Position numbers and translations under genes: made by a program. A stretch of DNA of 64,000 nt. Source: Paenibacillus mendelii. Its GTDB lineage: Bacteria; Bacillota; Bacilli; Paenibacillales; Paenibacillaceae. Of this stretch, positions 44,255 through 53,980 are shown piece by piece; position 1 is the stretch's first letter, and each line of letters begins with the position of its first letter. Below the pieces are notes generated by a model that was not told where the DNA came from, did not search any database, and saw only the letters and a program-made list of their open reading frames with translations. The DNA lies in assembly GCF_024498075.1 (NCBI RefSeq), contig NZ_JANHOF010000002.1, forward strand, positions 230,431 through 294,430. The letters are read 5' to 3'.

Positions 44255-45655
44255 TTACCTTGTGGCATTAAATTTGTCTGCAGCCGGGCCAAAAATTTCC
44301 GCTATGTTCGCCGCATCGAACATGATTGGCGGTAATCCGCCATTAATAGCGGTCGAATAATCGCCATAATCGACGATATTCATCCCTTGACTGGCACAGC
44401 ACACTTCACCGCTGTATAGCTGCTTAATCGCATCGATATTTTTTCCTTGCCACGCTTTGGCGTTAGTAAATAAATATTGCTGCAGTTCCTCGTTAAGCCC
44501 CCAAGGCGTGTCGCCCCAATCAATCGCGAACTTTCTCCCTTCATCGGAGATCATATATTTATAGTACAACCACGCTTCTTCCTTATGCTTGGAGGCACTT
44601 AATTGTATAAATGGAGCCGTCAAAAGAAGCGTTGGCTGCGATACCGTTCCGCGCGGGAAGAACAGCACATCCCAATCGAAAGCCGCCTGCTCATTGTATG
44701 CGCCGGTCATCCATGGCCCCTGAACGGTGAAGAGTGCCTTGCCTTGCATAAACGCATCGCCCAGACTTTGATCCACGGCGGTTTTACTGTCCGGCGTCAC
44801 TTTATGCTTGGTTTGCAGCTCCTGTATCCACTGCATATCCGCGAGTACTCCCGGCGTGTTCGCTACGCTTTTGGAGCCATCCGCCGTCAAAAACGTATGA
44901 CCTCCGGCATTGCCGTTGGCAATCGCCATGCTGCTGCTTAAATAAACGGCAACCGTGCCGGACGGGTCAATGCCCCACTCCCCTGCTGCCGGGTCGGTTG
45001 CCTTCTTCGCCATCTCCAGCATGTCGTCATAGGTCCAGTCCGGAGCCGGCATTTCCATCCCGTGCTTCTCCAGTAAATCCTTGTTCACGAAGATAAGAAA
45101 AGGAGCGGCATTGGCGCCAGGCAGCGCAAGCAGCTTGCCGTTGACCTTATAAGTATCCAGGAAGCTCTCCGGGAATTGGACATTCTTCAGATCCGGGTCG
45201 GATTCCAGCCGGGGAGCCAGGTCTTCATACAAATCCGCCCCTGAGGTCAGTTCGCTGGTCATGATCAAATCTGCCGGCGTTCCAGCCACCTGCAGCGCAA
45301 CCGCTTTGGCTACAATTGCCGCAGGCCCTTCCAATACGGTCTCCACTTTAATGGTGATCCACGGATAATGTTTGTTAAAGTCTTCAAACATGGCCTTGAT
45401 GTTCGGTTCCTCGCCCGTCCAATTAGTTACCATGGTCAACGTAACCGGGTCGCGTTTTTCCGGTGAGGCTTCATTATTACTCTTGCCCGATGCTTCGTTT
45501 GAGCCCTTGTCTCCTTCATTCTGTGCTACGGCCGGATCTGGTGTTTTTTCTGTATTATTCTTATTGCCGCCGGAGCAGGCAGATACGACAAGCATCATCA
45601 TCATTGCTGCCAGCAATAGAACTACTCTTCCTTTGCTTGCTTTTCTAGTTTTCAA
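44255..45655 (-). CDS. sugar-binding lipoprotein of ABC importer
   Basis: A 466-residue family 1 solute-binding protein. The signal peptide ends in lipobox VVSAC (Cys near 27), then a low-complexity Asn/Lys/Glu-rich linker and the two-lobed binding domain. The TTG at 45655 is chosen because GGAGG lies 8 nt upstream. It should feed the permease pair at 45920-47851. The ligand, probably an oligosaccharide, is not predictable. Confidence 0.85.
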   Translation of the reverse strand: MKTRKASKGRVVLLLAAMMMMLVVSACSGGNKNNTEKTPDPAVAQNEGDKGSNEASGKSNNEASPEKRDPVTLTMVTNWTGEEPNIKAMFEDFNKHYPWITIKVETVLEGPAAIVAKAVALQVAGTPADLIMTSELTSGADLYEDLAPRLESDPDLKNVQFPESFLDTYKVNGKLLALPGANAAPFLIFVNKDLLEKHGMEMPAPDWTYDDMLEMAKKATDPAAGEWGIDPSGTVAVYLSSSMAIANGNAGGHTFLTADGSKSVANTPGVLADMQWIQELQTKHKVTPDSKTAVDQSLGDAFMQGKALFTVQGPWMTGAYNEQAAFDWDVLFFPRGTVSQPTLLLTAPFIQLSASKHKEEAWLYYKYMISDEGRKFAIDWGDTPWGLNEELQQYLFTNAKAWQGKNIDAIKQLYSGEVCCASQGMNIVDYGDYSTAINGGLPPIMFDAANIAEIFGPAADKFNATR

Positions 45656-45919
45656 TTTGATAGCCTCCAATTCAATTGAATCTCGTGTCGTGCACTGCCT
45701 TGCAGCCCCTTGTATCCATTCATAGCCATCCTGTCACTTGCTGTTGTTGCTTGCCTTGCTGTCACTGACATTGCCGACTTCATGCTGCTGTCATTTACAT
45801 GCTGCAGCTCACCCTGCACATGCCCTCGCCCCACGTTACTTCAGCTTCCGCTACATCGCCCTCACCTCCTTGGCGTTCTGTCGTCTGAAGATCTGCTGCC
45901 TCACGCTACCCCGGCTTGC

Positions 45920-46885
45920 TTACTCTACCAGCCCGGTGCGTTCAATCCCCTCCGTGAACCAGCGCTGCGCAACCATATACAGCAAAGTCGGAGGCAGCAG
46001 GATGAGAAATACGGCCGACATCTTGGCTCCTTCTGTCACAGGATTGAGCTGGATGTTGAATTGACTGAACGTATTTCCTGTGAGCACCCGGTCCAAATTG
46101 TCCAAACGAATCGATAGCGGTGTAAAACTTTCGGATAAAAACATAGACGCCTCGTAATACATGTTCCAATACCAGATGAACGAGAACAGAAATACGACAA
46201 TACAGGCTGACTTCGCAAGGGGCAGCATAATGCGCCAGAACAGCCGGTATGCAGAAGCGCCGTCAAGTTTTGCCGCCTCCTCCAACGACTTTGGCTGCCC
46301 ATGAAAAAACTGGCTGAATATAATAATGAACAATGCACTCCGCAGCCCTTGCCCGAATAAAGCCGGAATCAGAAAGACGAACGGGGTATTCAGCAGCCCC
46401 AGCTTACCGTAAAGGACAAACAGCGGGATGACATATACCTGGGAAGGAATCAAAAACGTAAGCACGACCAGAAACAGCAAAAATTTTCTCCCCGGAAAAC
46501 GCAGCCGTGCCAGCCCGTAGCCTGTTATCGCACAAATAATCACTTGAATGCCGGAGCAGAACAGCGCAATAACCAGCGTGTTAGTGAACGCTTGCGGATA
46601 TTCCAACCCCTTCCACGCCTTGACAATGTTGTCGAAATTCCATTCGCGGGGCAAATATTTCACGGTCGGATCGATCAGATCACTGAGACTTTTGAACATC
46701 GTTGTCACGATGTATAACAGCGGCTGCATGTACAGAAAAGCCACTATAGTAAGCACAATATAGAGAAGCAGTTTGGCAATCCATCCGTCATTGCTGTTCA
46801 TTCCAAGAAGCATCAGCTTGCCCCGCTGGCCTTGCCTTCCTCTGGCAAAGGATTTAAACCGTTCCATTACCGCTAGAACCTTCAT
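45920..46885 (-). CDS. carbohydrate ABC permease (MalG/LplC-like)
   Basis: A 321-residue permease with six helices. The EAA loop EEAAKLDGASAYRLFWRIMLPLAK binds the ATPase. The start at 46885 is the second ATG after AAAGGAG, for better spacing. It pairs with the permease at 46967. It is followed by a 264-nt gap (45656-45919) before the binding-protein start; the gap holds a strong Shine-Dalgarno followed at once by ATG-TAG. Confidence 0.87.
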   Translation of the reverse strand: MKVLAVMERFKSFARGRQGQRGKLMLLGMNSNDGWIAKLLLYIVLTIVAFLYMQPLLYIVTTMFKSLSDLIDPTVKYLPREWNFDNIVKAWKGLEYPQAFTNTLVIALFCSGIQVIICAITGYGLARLRFPGRKFLLFLVVLTFLIPSQVYVIPLFVLYGKLGLLNTPFVFLIPALFGQGLRSALFIIIFSQFFHGQPKSLEEAAKLDGASAYRLFWRIMLPLAKSACIVVFLFSFIWYWNMYYEASMFLSESFTPLSIRLDNLDRVLTGNTFSQFNIQLNPVTEGAKMSAVFLILLPPTLLYMVAQRWFTEGIERTGLVE

Positions 46886-46966
46886 ACGCATCTCCTTTCC
46901 TGGACCTGTTCACGGGTATTCTCCAGTTGTAGAACAATTGCATCTGCACAACTGCCCCCGCCCCTA

Positions 46967-47851
46967 TCAACCACTCTTCCTTGACCTGCTGGTGAACCAG
47001 ATGACAGTCAGCATCATGACAAGCACAACCGCAAAATATAGCCATGCCATCGCACTGGAGTAACCGTAACCGGTTTTCTGCAAAAACATGTGCTTGCTGA
47101 CAAGCTCCATGATCGGATTAAAGGGAAAGGTAAACATATCTACAAACGTATACAACGTACACAAACCTATAAATGGCTTCATGGCAGGCAGCGTAATTTT
47201 CCAGAAGCTCTCCCACGGCGAAGCGCCGTCAATGCGGATCGCCTCATAAATGGAACCGGGTATCGTCTGAAAACCGGCAATAAAGATCAAAATTTGTACA
47301 CCTGAATACCACAAAATAATAACCGCTTTGCTCAATACGCCCAGTACAGGAGCTGCAAACTGCACTCCGACCGCGCTGGCGACGATTTCCTCCAGTCCGT
47401 ATTGGCTAATAAACGGCAAATCCCCCTGCCCTTGACGGAACAGTTCCATAAGAACCTGGCCGGTAGCAAAGATGACGGGCAGGAAGAACAGTGCGCGAAA
47501 CAGCATTCTTCCTCTAAACCGCTGATTGAGCAAAATGGACACAAGAAACGAGAACAAAATAATGAGCGGAATCATAATGACAACTTCCTGGAAATAAAGC
47601 AGCAGCTTGACCGAGTACTCACTGTCCTCTGCAAGCACCCTTCTGTAATTTTCAATCCCGACAAAGGTGTACTCCATGCCCTCCGCCTTAAAAGCAACCG
47701 TATGAAAACTGATAAACAAGGACCAGCCTATTGGAAATGCCATAAATACCGCAAAGCCAATCGTCCAAGGGAGAAGAAACATATAGCCTACGCTGTATTC
47801 CTTCCATCGGTACAAGCTTCGTCCCCGACGGGATGTGCCGGTTGCGGCCAT
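46967..47851 (-). CDS. carbohydrate ABC permease (MalF/LplB-like)
   Basis: A 294-residue permease with six helices. Its EAA loop is YEAIRIDGASPWESFWKITLP. It starts 3 nt after the DUF5696 gene stops, so translation is coupled. It lacks the long N-terminal extension of MalF, as is usual in Firmicutes. Confidence 0.87.
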   Translation of the reverse strand: MAATGTSRRGRSLYRWKEYSVGYMFLLPWTIGFAVFMAFPIGWSLFISFHTVAFKAEGMEYTFVGIENYRRVLAEDSEYSVKLLLYFQEVVIMIPLIILFSFLVSILLNQRFRGRMLFRALFFLPVIFATGQVLMELFRQGQGDLPFISQYGLEEIVASAVGVQFAAPVLGVLSKAVIILWYSGVQILIFIAGFQTIPGSIYEAIRIDGASPWESFWKITLPAMKPFIGLCTLYTFVDMFTFPFNPIMELVSKHMFLQKTGYGYSSAMAWLYFAVVLVMMLTVIWFTSRSRKSG

Positions 47852-47854
47852 AAT

Positions 47855-50071
47855 CTATTCCTCCCTGATCACCCGAAAGGTTGAAGTATTGTAGTCAACT
47901 ATCGTTTGGGTTCCGCCTTCATATTCCGTGGCATATACACCATTTTCTAATTTGCGGTGGCCTACAATCGCTTGGCCGTGTACGGCTGAAAGCTTCTTGA
48001 AGGCTGTATATTCTTGCAATATCCGCTCCTTCCATTTTGCAAAATGAGTGCTGAACAATTCACCCGACAACGTGTAACGAATATGAATAGAAGGCTCATC
48101 AGTCACAATAAAGGAGGGTACCGCCCCATATTCAATCGCTTTCAGAAAATGATCCTGATACCTGTCGCGCAAATTGCCCGCCGTGAACGAATACGGCATT
48201 AAACCATGTAGCACAATCGGATAAAACGGCACCGTCTCATCAATATTGAAATCGTAGCTGGATTCAAACTCCAGCTCATGTATACTGTCAGCTGCGGCGA
48301 GAATGTAATCGCCTCCTCCTGTGGCTGCTGCATGACCGAGCTGCTGCCCGGCATATTCCATCGCCCCCCGGAACAATAAGGCAGTTTGTTCCCGCTCAAG
48401 TTGACGGTCAGGATGATAATCCTTATACACATCCTCGCCATAGCCTGCGAACTTGACCCCATCAGCTCCCAACGATTGCAGCTTGTCGACCGCCATATAA
48501 GCTCTGCCTGCCGATTGCTCCGGGGCTATAACGAACATTCCCTTCTGCAATACAGCCGATCCGTCCAACCCCCGGATTCCATCCGTCCGTGGTGAAGCTT
48601 CCTTCGCATCCTCGCTATACCGGACAAAATCCTGCTCGAACAACACTTTATAACCTAATTGATGTGCCTTCTCCACCAATGAACGCGCACCCTTGTTCCC
48701 GCCAAGCGCCTGCTCTGCAGGAAAAATACCGGTCTGGCCCGCTGCACCGCCCGCTTGCCAGCCTCGCAGCGTAATATCCATCGCTTCAACGCCGCCTGCC
48801 GACAGCTCGGAGATCATCTCCTCCGCCTGTGCAAATGTAGTTGCTGCAGCATACCGCCTCCCGACGGCGGTAGAGCCGGAGCTGCCGCCTACAATCGTAA
48901 GCTGGAGCGGCAGCTTCTGCTCCTGATCCATCTTTTTCCTCAAGTCGCCGTTTTGTTGAAGATAGGTACGATAAGCTTGTGCCATCTCCACATAACCGAC
49001 ATTCTCTCCGGACAGCAACCGGTATTCAATGACTCGGTCCTGCTCGATGCGTTTCTGCTGAATGGTATTTACAGGGGGGCTTAACTGGCTCAGCCGCTGG
49101 CCGTATTCTACCCGGTAGGTCCACTCCGCGCCTACTGTATTAAAGCTGGACACCGTTCCGGCAGCCTGGGCCTTGATCAGGCTGTCGAATTTTCCATCCT
49201 TTAAAATCGCGACGAATGCCTCACTGCCGCGCTTGAGCCCAAAAACAGGATAGGTTATGGTCGCTTCCCGTACATTGTCCGGCTTCACGGGTTGATTTGT
49301 CAGGTCATTCCCATACATCGGATAACGGTAACCAAGACCTGCCAATGTCCGATTTTCGTCGAAGCGGATGATGCCACCCGGCCCGTCCGGCACAAAGAGA
49401 TAGCCTTGTTCGTCCTCATTGCGGGCAGCGCCGAAGAACGGAAGTACCTGCAGCGAGATCATAAAGTGATCACCCGCTTCGCGAATGCCGGTTGCCGGAA
49501 CACGCACCTCCATACCATGTTCGGTCAGTGCATATTGAATGGTGAAGGAGATTTTCAGCTTGGAGAAGCTGTATGTAACCTGAAGCCCCTCTGCGGCAAT
49601 CCGGTACGTTTTCGTTATGTCCTTGTTAGTCGCGTTCGTAATTGACCGCTGTGTTTTGCCTCTCTCATGATATTCAAGAATAAAGGGCGACTGCAGATTG
49701 GACAGCAATGTTCCTTTGACTGTCTCATGCGCCAGCTTTTCCTTCTGCGGGTTGCTGCGCCACAGATAGTCCGACTGCTTGTTTCGCAGCGCAATAACAC
49801 TCGTTTCCGGGTTCAAATACAGCGCGTAGCCTCGGTTCTCCAGCACAGGTGCGAACCCCTCCGCATCTGTCTGGCGAGGCCGCCATTCCTCTCCCTCGTA
49901 CAAAGACAACCGTACTGGCGATGGAAGAGGCAGCCCCATCTCTTGGAGCGTGGGCACTCTTTCCTTGCCGGTGAACAGCAGGAGCGCAGCGAGTAATAGC
50001 AATGCAGCAATGGCGGCCGGTATCCCATACTTCCGCACCCGCAGCATTGCAGAGCCGTCAAGCTTAGCCAT
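47855..50071 (-). CDS. DUF5696 membrane-anchored protein
   Basis: A 738-residue protein held by one N-terminal helix (about 14-33), with the rest predicted outside. Its middle has beta-sandwich-like segments, and from about 390 a TIM-barrel-like region (LTIVGGSSGS, DITLRGWQAGG, GYKVLFEQDFVRY) as in glycosidase-like folds. The DUF5696 family is common beside carbohydrate ABC genes in Paenibacillaceae; its reaction is not known. A glycosidase-like activity at the cell surface is inference. The ATG overlaps the restored YIP1 reading frame of the gene before it by 8 nt. Confidence 0.75.
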   Translation of the reverse strand: MAKLDGSAMLRVRKYGIPAAIAALLLLAALLLFTGKERVPTLQEMGLPLPSPVRLSLYEGEEWRPRQTDAEGFAPVLENRGYALYLNPETSVIALRNKQSDYLWRSNPQKEKLAHETVKGTLLSNLQSPFILEYHERGKTQRSITNATNKDITKTYRIAAEGLQVTYSFSKLKISFTIQYALTEHGMEVRVPATGIREAGDHFMISLQVLPFFGAARNEDEQGYLFVPDGPGGIIRFDENRTLAGLGYRYPMYGNDLTNQPVKPDNVREATITYPVFGLKRGSEAFVAILKDGKFDSLIKAQAAGTVSSFNTVGAEWTYRVEYGQRLSQLSPPVNTIQQKRIEQDRVIEYRLLSGENVGYVEMAQAYRTYLQQNGDLRKKMDQEQKLPLQLTIVGGSSGSTAVGRRYAAATTFAQAEEMISELSAGGVEAMDITLRGWQAGGAAGQTGIFPAEQALGGNKGARSLVEKAHQLGYKVLFEQDFVRYSEDAKEASPRTDGIRGLDGSAVLQKGMFVIAPEQSAGRAYMAVDKLQSLGADGVKFAGYGEDVYKDYHPDRQLEREQTALLFRGAMEYAGQQLGHAAATGGGDYILAAADSIHELEFESSYDFNIDETVPFYPIVLHGLMPYSFTAGNLRDRYQDHFLKAIEYGAVPSFIVTDEPSIHIRYTLSGELFSTHFAKWKERILQEYTAFKKLSAVHGQAIVGHRKLENGVYATEYEGGTQTIVDYNTSTFRVIREE

Positions 50072-52125
50072 ATTGCCCCACCTCCTTGGATAACTCGTAG
50101 ATAAAGTTGTAAACGTTGTAACTGAGCGCCGATAGGATGGTCAGCATGATCCAGATGACCCCGATCGTCAACAATGTAATGACTGAGTTTCGCAAAGACT
50201 CGATAAAATCAAAGTTATGAATAACCTGGGTCATGACAAACAGGAGAACGCCAATCCAAATCCACATGGCCTTCAGCAGCGTATCGGCAACAATCCGCTC
50301 CTCAAGTACAATAACGTTTGTCAGCACGAGATAAGGCACCCACCATAAATACGATGTACGGAGCGAACGCGAATGTGCTGGCCTGCAGCACTTCCCTCAG
50401 ACGTCCCTCGCCATCTTTGACCGTGCTGACCAAATAATTGGCGATGACCCAGGTTAGCCAGCCGCCGAGCAGGATCAGAACCGGCCATATCGGGTTGCGC
50501 AGTTCGGGAGGCAATGGATTGAAGGCAAAGCCTGTTGCATACGTCTGACATACCGACAGAACCACGACAAGCACTAAAATCGTCCCAATTGTAACCGGCG
50601 ATATACGCCGCTCTTTCAGCCGGTAGAAGCCTTCATACGGGTGCAGCAGCAAGTAGCCGAAATCCCGCCACTCCTGGCGGTACACAGCAATCTTCGTCTG
50701 CCTGTCCGCTCTGCCTGTATAACTCCGTGTACGCCGCAGTACGAATGCAAGCACAAACCAACAAGCTGCCGCAAGGAGAACGGCGTAAAACAGATATTGT
50801 CTGATCCAGCCAAGCCTGACATCCCAGAAGGCCTCGGAATATCCTTTGGCATCTTTTCCTTGCTTGAAATAACCGATTGCATCGGCATAAGCTCCCCGGT
50901 AAATCGCAGCTTCACCCAGCCCCCGATATCCGGCGTCAATCATTTCGTTCATCTCGATTGTCCGCTCCCAATAAGGCTCGCTGTCCGCATAGTAGCCTTT
51001 GTCGGACAGCGACATCGCCTCCAGCACAGCACTGCCGAACTCCGTCCGCTCGAAAATTTGCACCGTGCCCAGCTTGCTGTCCGCAACCCATAGCTCCTGC
51101 TTGGAATTAAGCGCAATCGCTGTCGGGAAACGGAACAGACCGAATCGCTGCGTATCGGCACTCATGCCGCCGAAGCGAAACAGCGCCGTCCCTTGCGGAT
51201 CGTACACGCCGATCGTATTGAGCGGACTTCGCGAGATGGAATACAGAAAGCCGTTGCTGTCGATGGCTGTATCGACAAGCTGATCCAGATCGCGGAAGCT
51301 CTTTCCCCTCAACATATCGATTCCGCCGGCATTAAGCCTCTTGATTTGTCCGCTGAACACCCCGAAATTGGACGTCAGCAGAAATCCGTCCATGTCGATC
51401 GTTACATTCGCAACCTCACCGGGCCGGGCGGCTTTCTCTTTCTTCAACTGCTCTGCCGACAATACCCAACGCTGCACCTGCTGTGTGAAGGTCAGGCTCG
51501 CCTTGTTCGCTCCGAAAAAGCCCGTGAATTGTCCGGCTTCGTTCATGCGAACGATCCCCTGATACGAGCCTTTGGACACGACATACATCGTTCCCCTCGC
51601 ATCCACCACAACCTTATGCGGAACATAGAAATAGGCTTCCGGCAGCATGCTCGAATCCGGTTTTTCATATGCCCGGATAAATTTGCCCGACGCATCGAAT
51701 ACAGCTATTCGCTCATTGCCGGTATCTGCAACGTAGACAATCCCGTCAGCCGTGACGAATACGCCTTCAGGCGCATTCAGGGAGCCTTCTCCTTCATCCA
51801 GACCGAGCTGGCTTGCAAAACTGCCGTCCGCATGCAAAATGACGATACGATTATTCCCGGTATCCGCAACATAGACCGTATCGTTGGCTGCAATAAACAA
51901 ATCATTGGGCTCGGCGAAGGCAAGCATTCCCTCCCCCATTCCCCCTTCCCCCCGGCCCGTCACGATCATGCGCGGCGTATAGAGCGGTTGAGTAGACCAA
52001 GCGTCACTTCCGCCCGTGTCCGGAATCACATACTCCGTCTGGTATGGCAGCGCTGCTGAAACGACTGCGGGGAAGAACAGGCAGCACAGGCCGATGAGCA
52101 CCATTATTCGTCTTACTAGTGGCAC
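50064..52125 (-). pseudogene. NHL-repeat/YIP1 membrane protein, apparent frameshift
   Basis: Signal peptide (residues 1-24), NHL-type beta-propeller repeats (NNRIVILHADG, NERIAVFDASG; about 70-360), a short TPR-like region (about 370-430), one helix (443-464), then a YIP1-like helical domain. The main frame stops after 607 codons at 50302. The YIP1 domain should continue: after residue 595 (APYIVFMV) the next frame reads PYLVLTNVIVLEE and runs 90 more residues to 50064, with further helices. The shift is at CCC (50339-50341). The restored protein would have about 686 residues. GTG start with GGGAGG 7 nt upstream. Either a sequencing error or a true break. Function unknown. Confidence 0.75.
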
Positions 52126-52146
52126 TGCGGAACCTCCCTTTTTCGT

Positions 52147-53010
52147 TTATTCTTTAATGCCGGAGTTGACCATGGTTTCCATCACCCTGTTCTGAAACAG
52201 CAGAAATACAATCAGATTAGGAACAAACATCATCAATCCGGCAGCCGCAATCATCCCTTGACCGGATACTGCATTTTGCGTTGCTTGGCTTAATGTCTGA
52301 ATGTAATAAGGCAATGTCTTGAGCGTCTCTTCATGAATATAAAGCGTAGACGCTTCCGTATCGCCCCATACCGCTTGAAAGGTCAAGATGGCTACGGTCG
52401 ATATTGCCGGAGCGGCGAGCGGTACGACGATGCGCATAAACATGGTCCATTCCGTTGCTCCGTCGATCTTTGCCGCTTCCAGCAGGGAGTCAGGAATTTG
52501 CCCGATAAACTGAATGAGCAGAAATACCGATACCGGCGCGGCGATAAACGGCAAAATATGTGCGAAATAAGTATCGCTGACGCCAATGCCGCTTATAATC
52601 AGGTACCTGGGAATCTGTACGGTCTCCGCAGCGAACATCAGCGATACATATATGAGCGACATGATGACAGAGCGAAAATGGAACTTAAACTTGGCCAGCG
52701 CATAAGCAGCCATTGAGCTGACGACGACGACGGCAACCAAAGTAGTGCTGACCACGATGACACTGTTAAATAAATAACGTGTAAAGGGCACCAGGTCATC
52801 CGAAGTGGCATTCCATAACCGCTCAAAGTTTTGCGCAGTCGGGTTTGACACCAGAAAACGCGGCGGGAACAAAAATAGCTCATTAAGCGGTTTAAACGCA
52901 TGGTTAAACAAAAAGACAATCGGCAGCATCATGAACAGGGCGAGCCCCGTCAAGGCAATGAGCAAGCTGAGACGCCCCAAACGAACCTTTCTTGTTGTCA
53001 TCACGTGCAT
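52147..53010 (-). CDS. carbohydrate ABC permease (MalG-like)
   Basis: A 287-residue permease with six helices. The EAA loop is LEAAKIDGATEWTMFMRIVVPLAAP. It pairs with the broken permease at 53016-53980 and starts 5 nt after it; an upstream extension of the frame is unlikely to be coding because it overlaps that gene. It should serve the CBM-fused binding protein. Confidence 0.85.
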   Translation of the reverse strand: MHVMTTRKVRLGRLSLLIALTGLALFMMLPIVFLFNHAFKPLNELFLFPPRFLVSNPTAQNFERLWNATSDDLVPFTRYLFNSVIVVSTTLVAVVVVSSMAAYALAKFKFHFRSVIMSLIYVSLMFAAETVQIPRYLIISGIGVSDTYFAHILPFIAAPVSVFLLIQFIGQIPDSLLEAAKIDGATEWTMFMRIVVPLAAPAISTVAILTFQAVWGDTEASTLYIHEETLKTLPYYIQTLSQATQNAVSGQGMIAAAGLMMFVPNLIVFLLFQNRVMETMVNSGIKE

Positions 53011-53015
53011 GTTGC

Positions 53016-53980
53016 CTATTCGCCCCCCTTCGGTATGAACAGGCGATAGCAGAACCGGAGCACCAGATAGCTGACGATAAGCAGCATGACGCAAAGTGCA
53101 GAAGCATAGCCCAGCTCGAAGCGCAAAAAGGCATAATCGTCGATATGGTTAATGATCAGATGTCCCGCATATTGCGGCGTTATCATTTGTCCGGTAAGCT
53201 GCACAGATATGCTGCCGGCCTTTAATGTTCCGACAATCGTCATAATGGCGCTAAACAACATTTGCGGCTTGATCGACGGAATCGTGATATAGAACACTTC
53301 CTGCAGCGGATTGGAAATCCCGTCTATTCTCCCGGCCTCATACATCTCCTGATTGACGGTCTGCAGACCGGCCAGAATAGCCAGAAAGCCGATGCTGAAA
53401 CTGGTCCATAACGAAACAATAATCATAACGCCCATTAGATACCGCGGATCCTGCAGCCATAGCTGCGGGCTGTCAATCAAGCCAAGCTGCAGCAAAATAT
53501 GATTGAGATAGCCCCTACGCGATCACCGCTGAAAGCAGCCCCCCATACAACGACGAGCGCAACGCCGCCGGCCAGCGAAGGCGCATAAAAAGCCAGCGTG
53601 TAATAATCCCTGATTTTCTTCGGAAGCTGGTGAATGAGCCAGGCGAATCCGAAGGAAAGGATATAGCCGCCCGGCCCGACGATTATGGCGAATTTCAACG
53701 TGTTGGCCAGAGCAAATTTTAGAAAAATAAGATCCTGAGATAAAATCGCGATAAAATTATCGATGCCTACAAATCTCGGGAACGAGAATCCGTTAAACGA
53801 AGTTAAACTGAGCAGTGCGGCAAGCAATACCGGAATAAAAATAAAGACAAGGAAAGAGATCAGGAACGGCGCAAGAAACAAATAGACGACCCTATCCCGC
53901 CACACTTCCCGAAAAAACCGGCACAAGCGGCTTAACGGACTTCCCGCAGCCCCCCTCACGGCAATAGCCTGCTTCATCAT
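53016..53980 (-). pseudogene. carbohydrate ABC permease (MalF-like), apparent frameshift
   Basis: Two open frames make up one permease of about 320 residues. The first (53477-53980) holds helices 1-3 and ends after GDRVG; the second (53016-53495) continues with NHILLQLGLIDSPQLW and helices 4-6, with the EAA loop YEAGRIDGISNPLQEVFYIT. The frame is lost at CCCC (53512-53515): one base less or two more than needed. Its ATG overlaps the stop of the binding-protein gene by 4 nt. If the break is real, this transporter cannot work. Confidence 0.8.

Noticed and set aside
50064-50339. Separate 91-codon membrane protein gene
   Set aside because: It reads as the end of the YIP1 domain, has no own ribosome-binding site and continues the helix pattern of the frame before it; better explained by a frameshift.
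53016-53495. Separate 159-codon permease gene
   Set aside because: Holds only the second half of a MalF-like permease; no half-permeases of this sort are known, so it is joined to 53477-53980.
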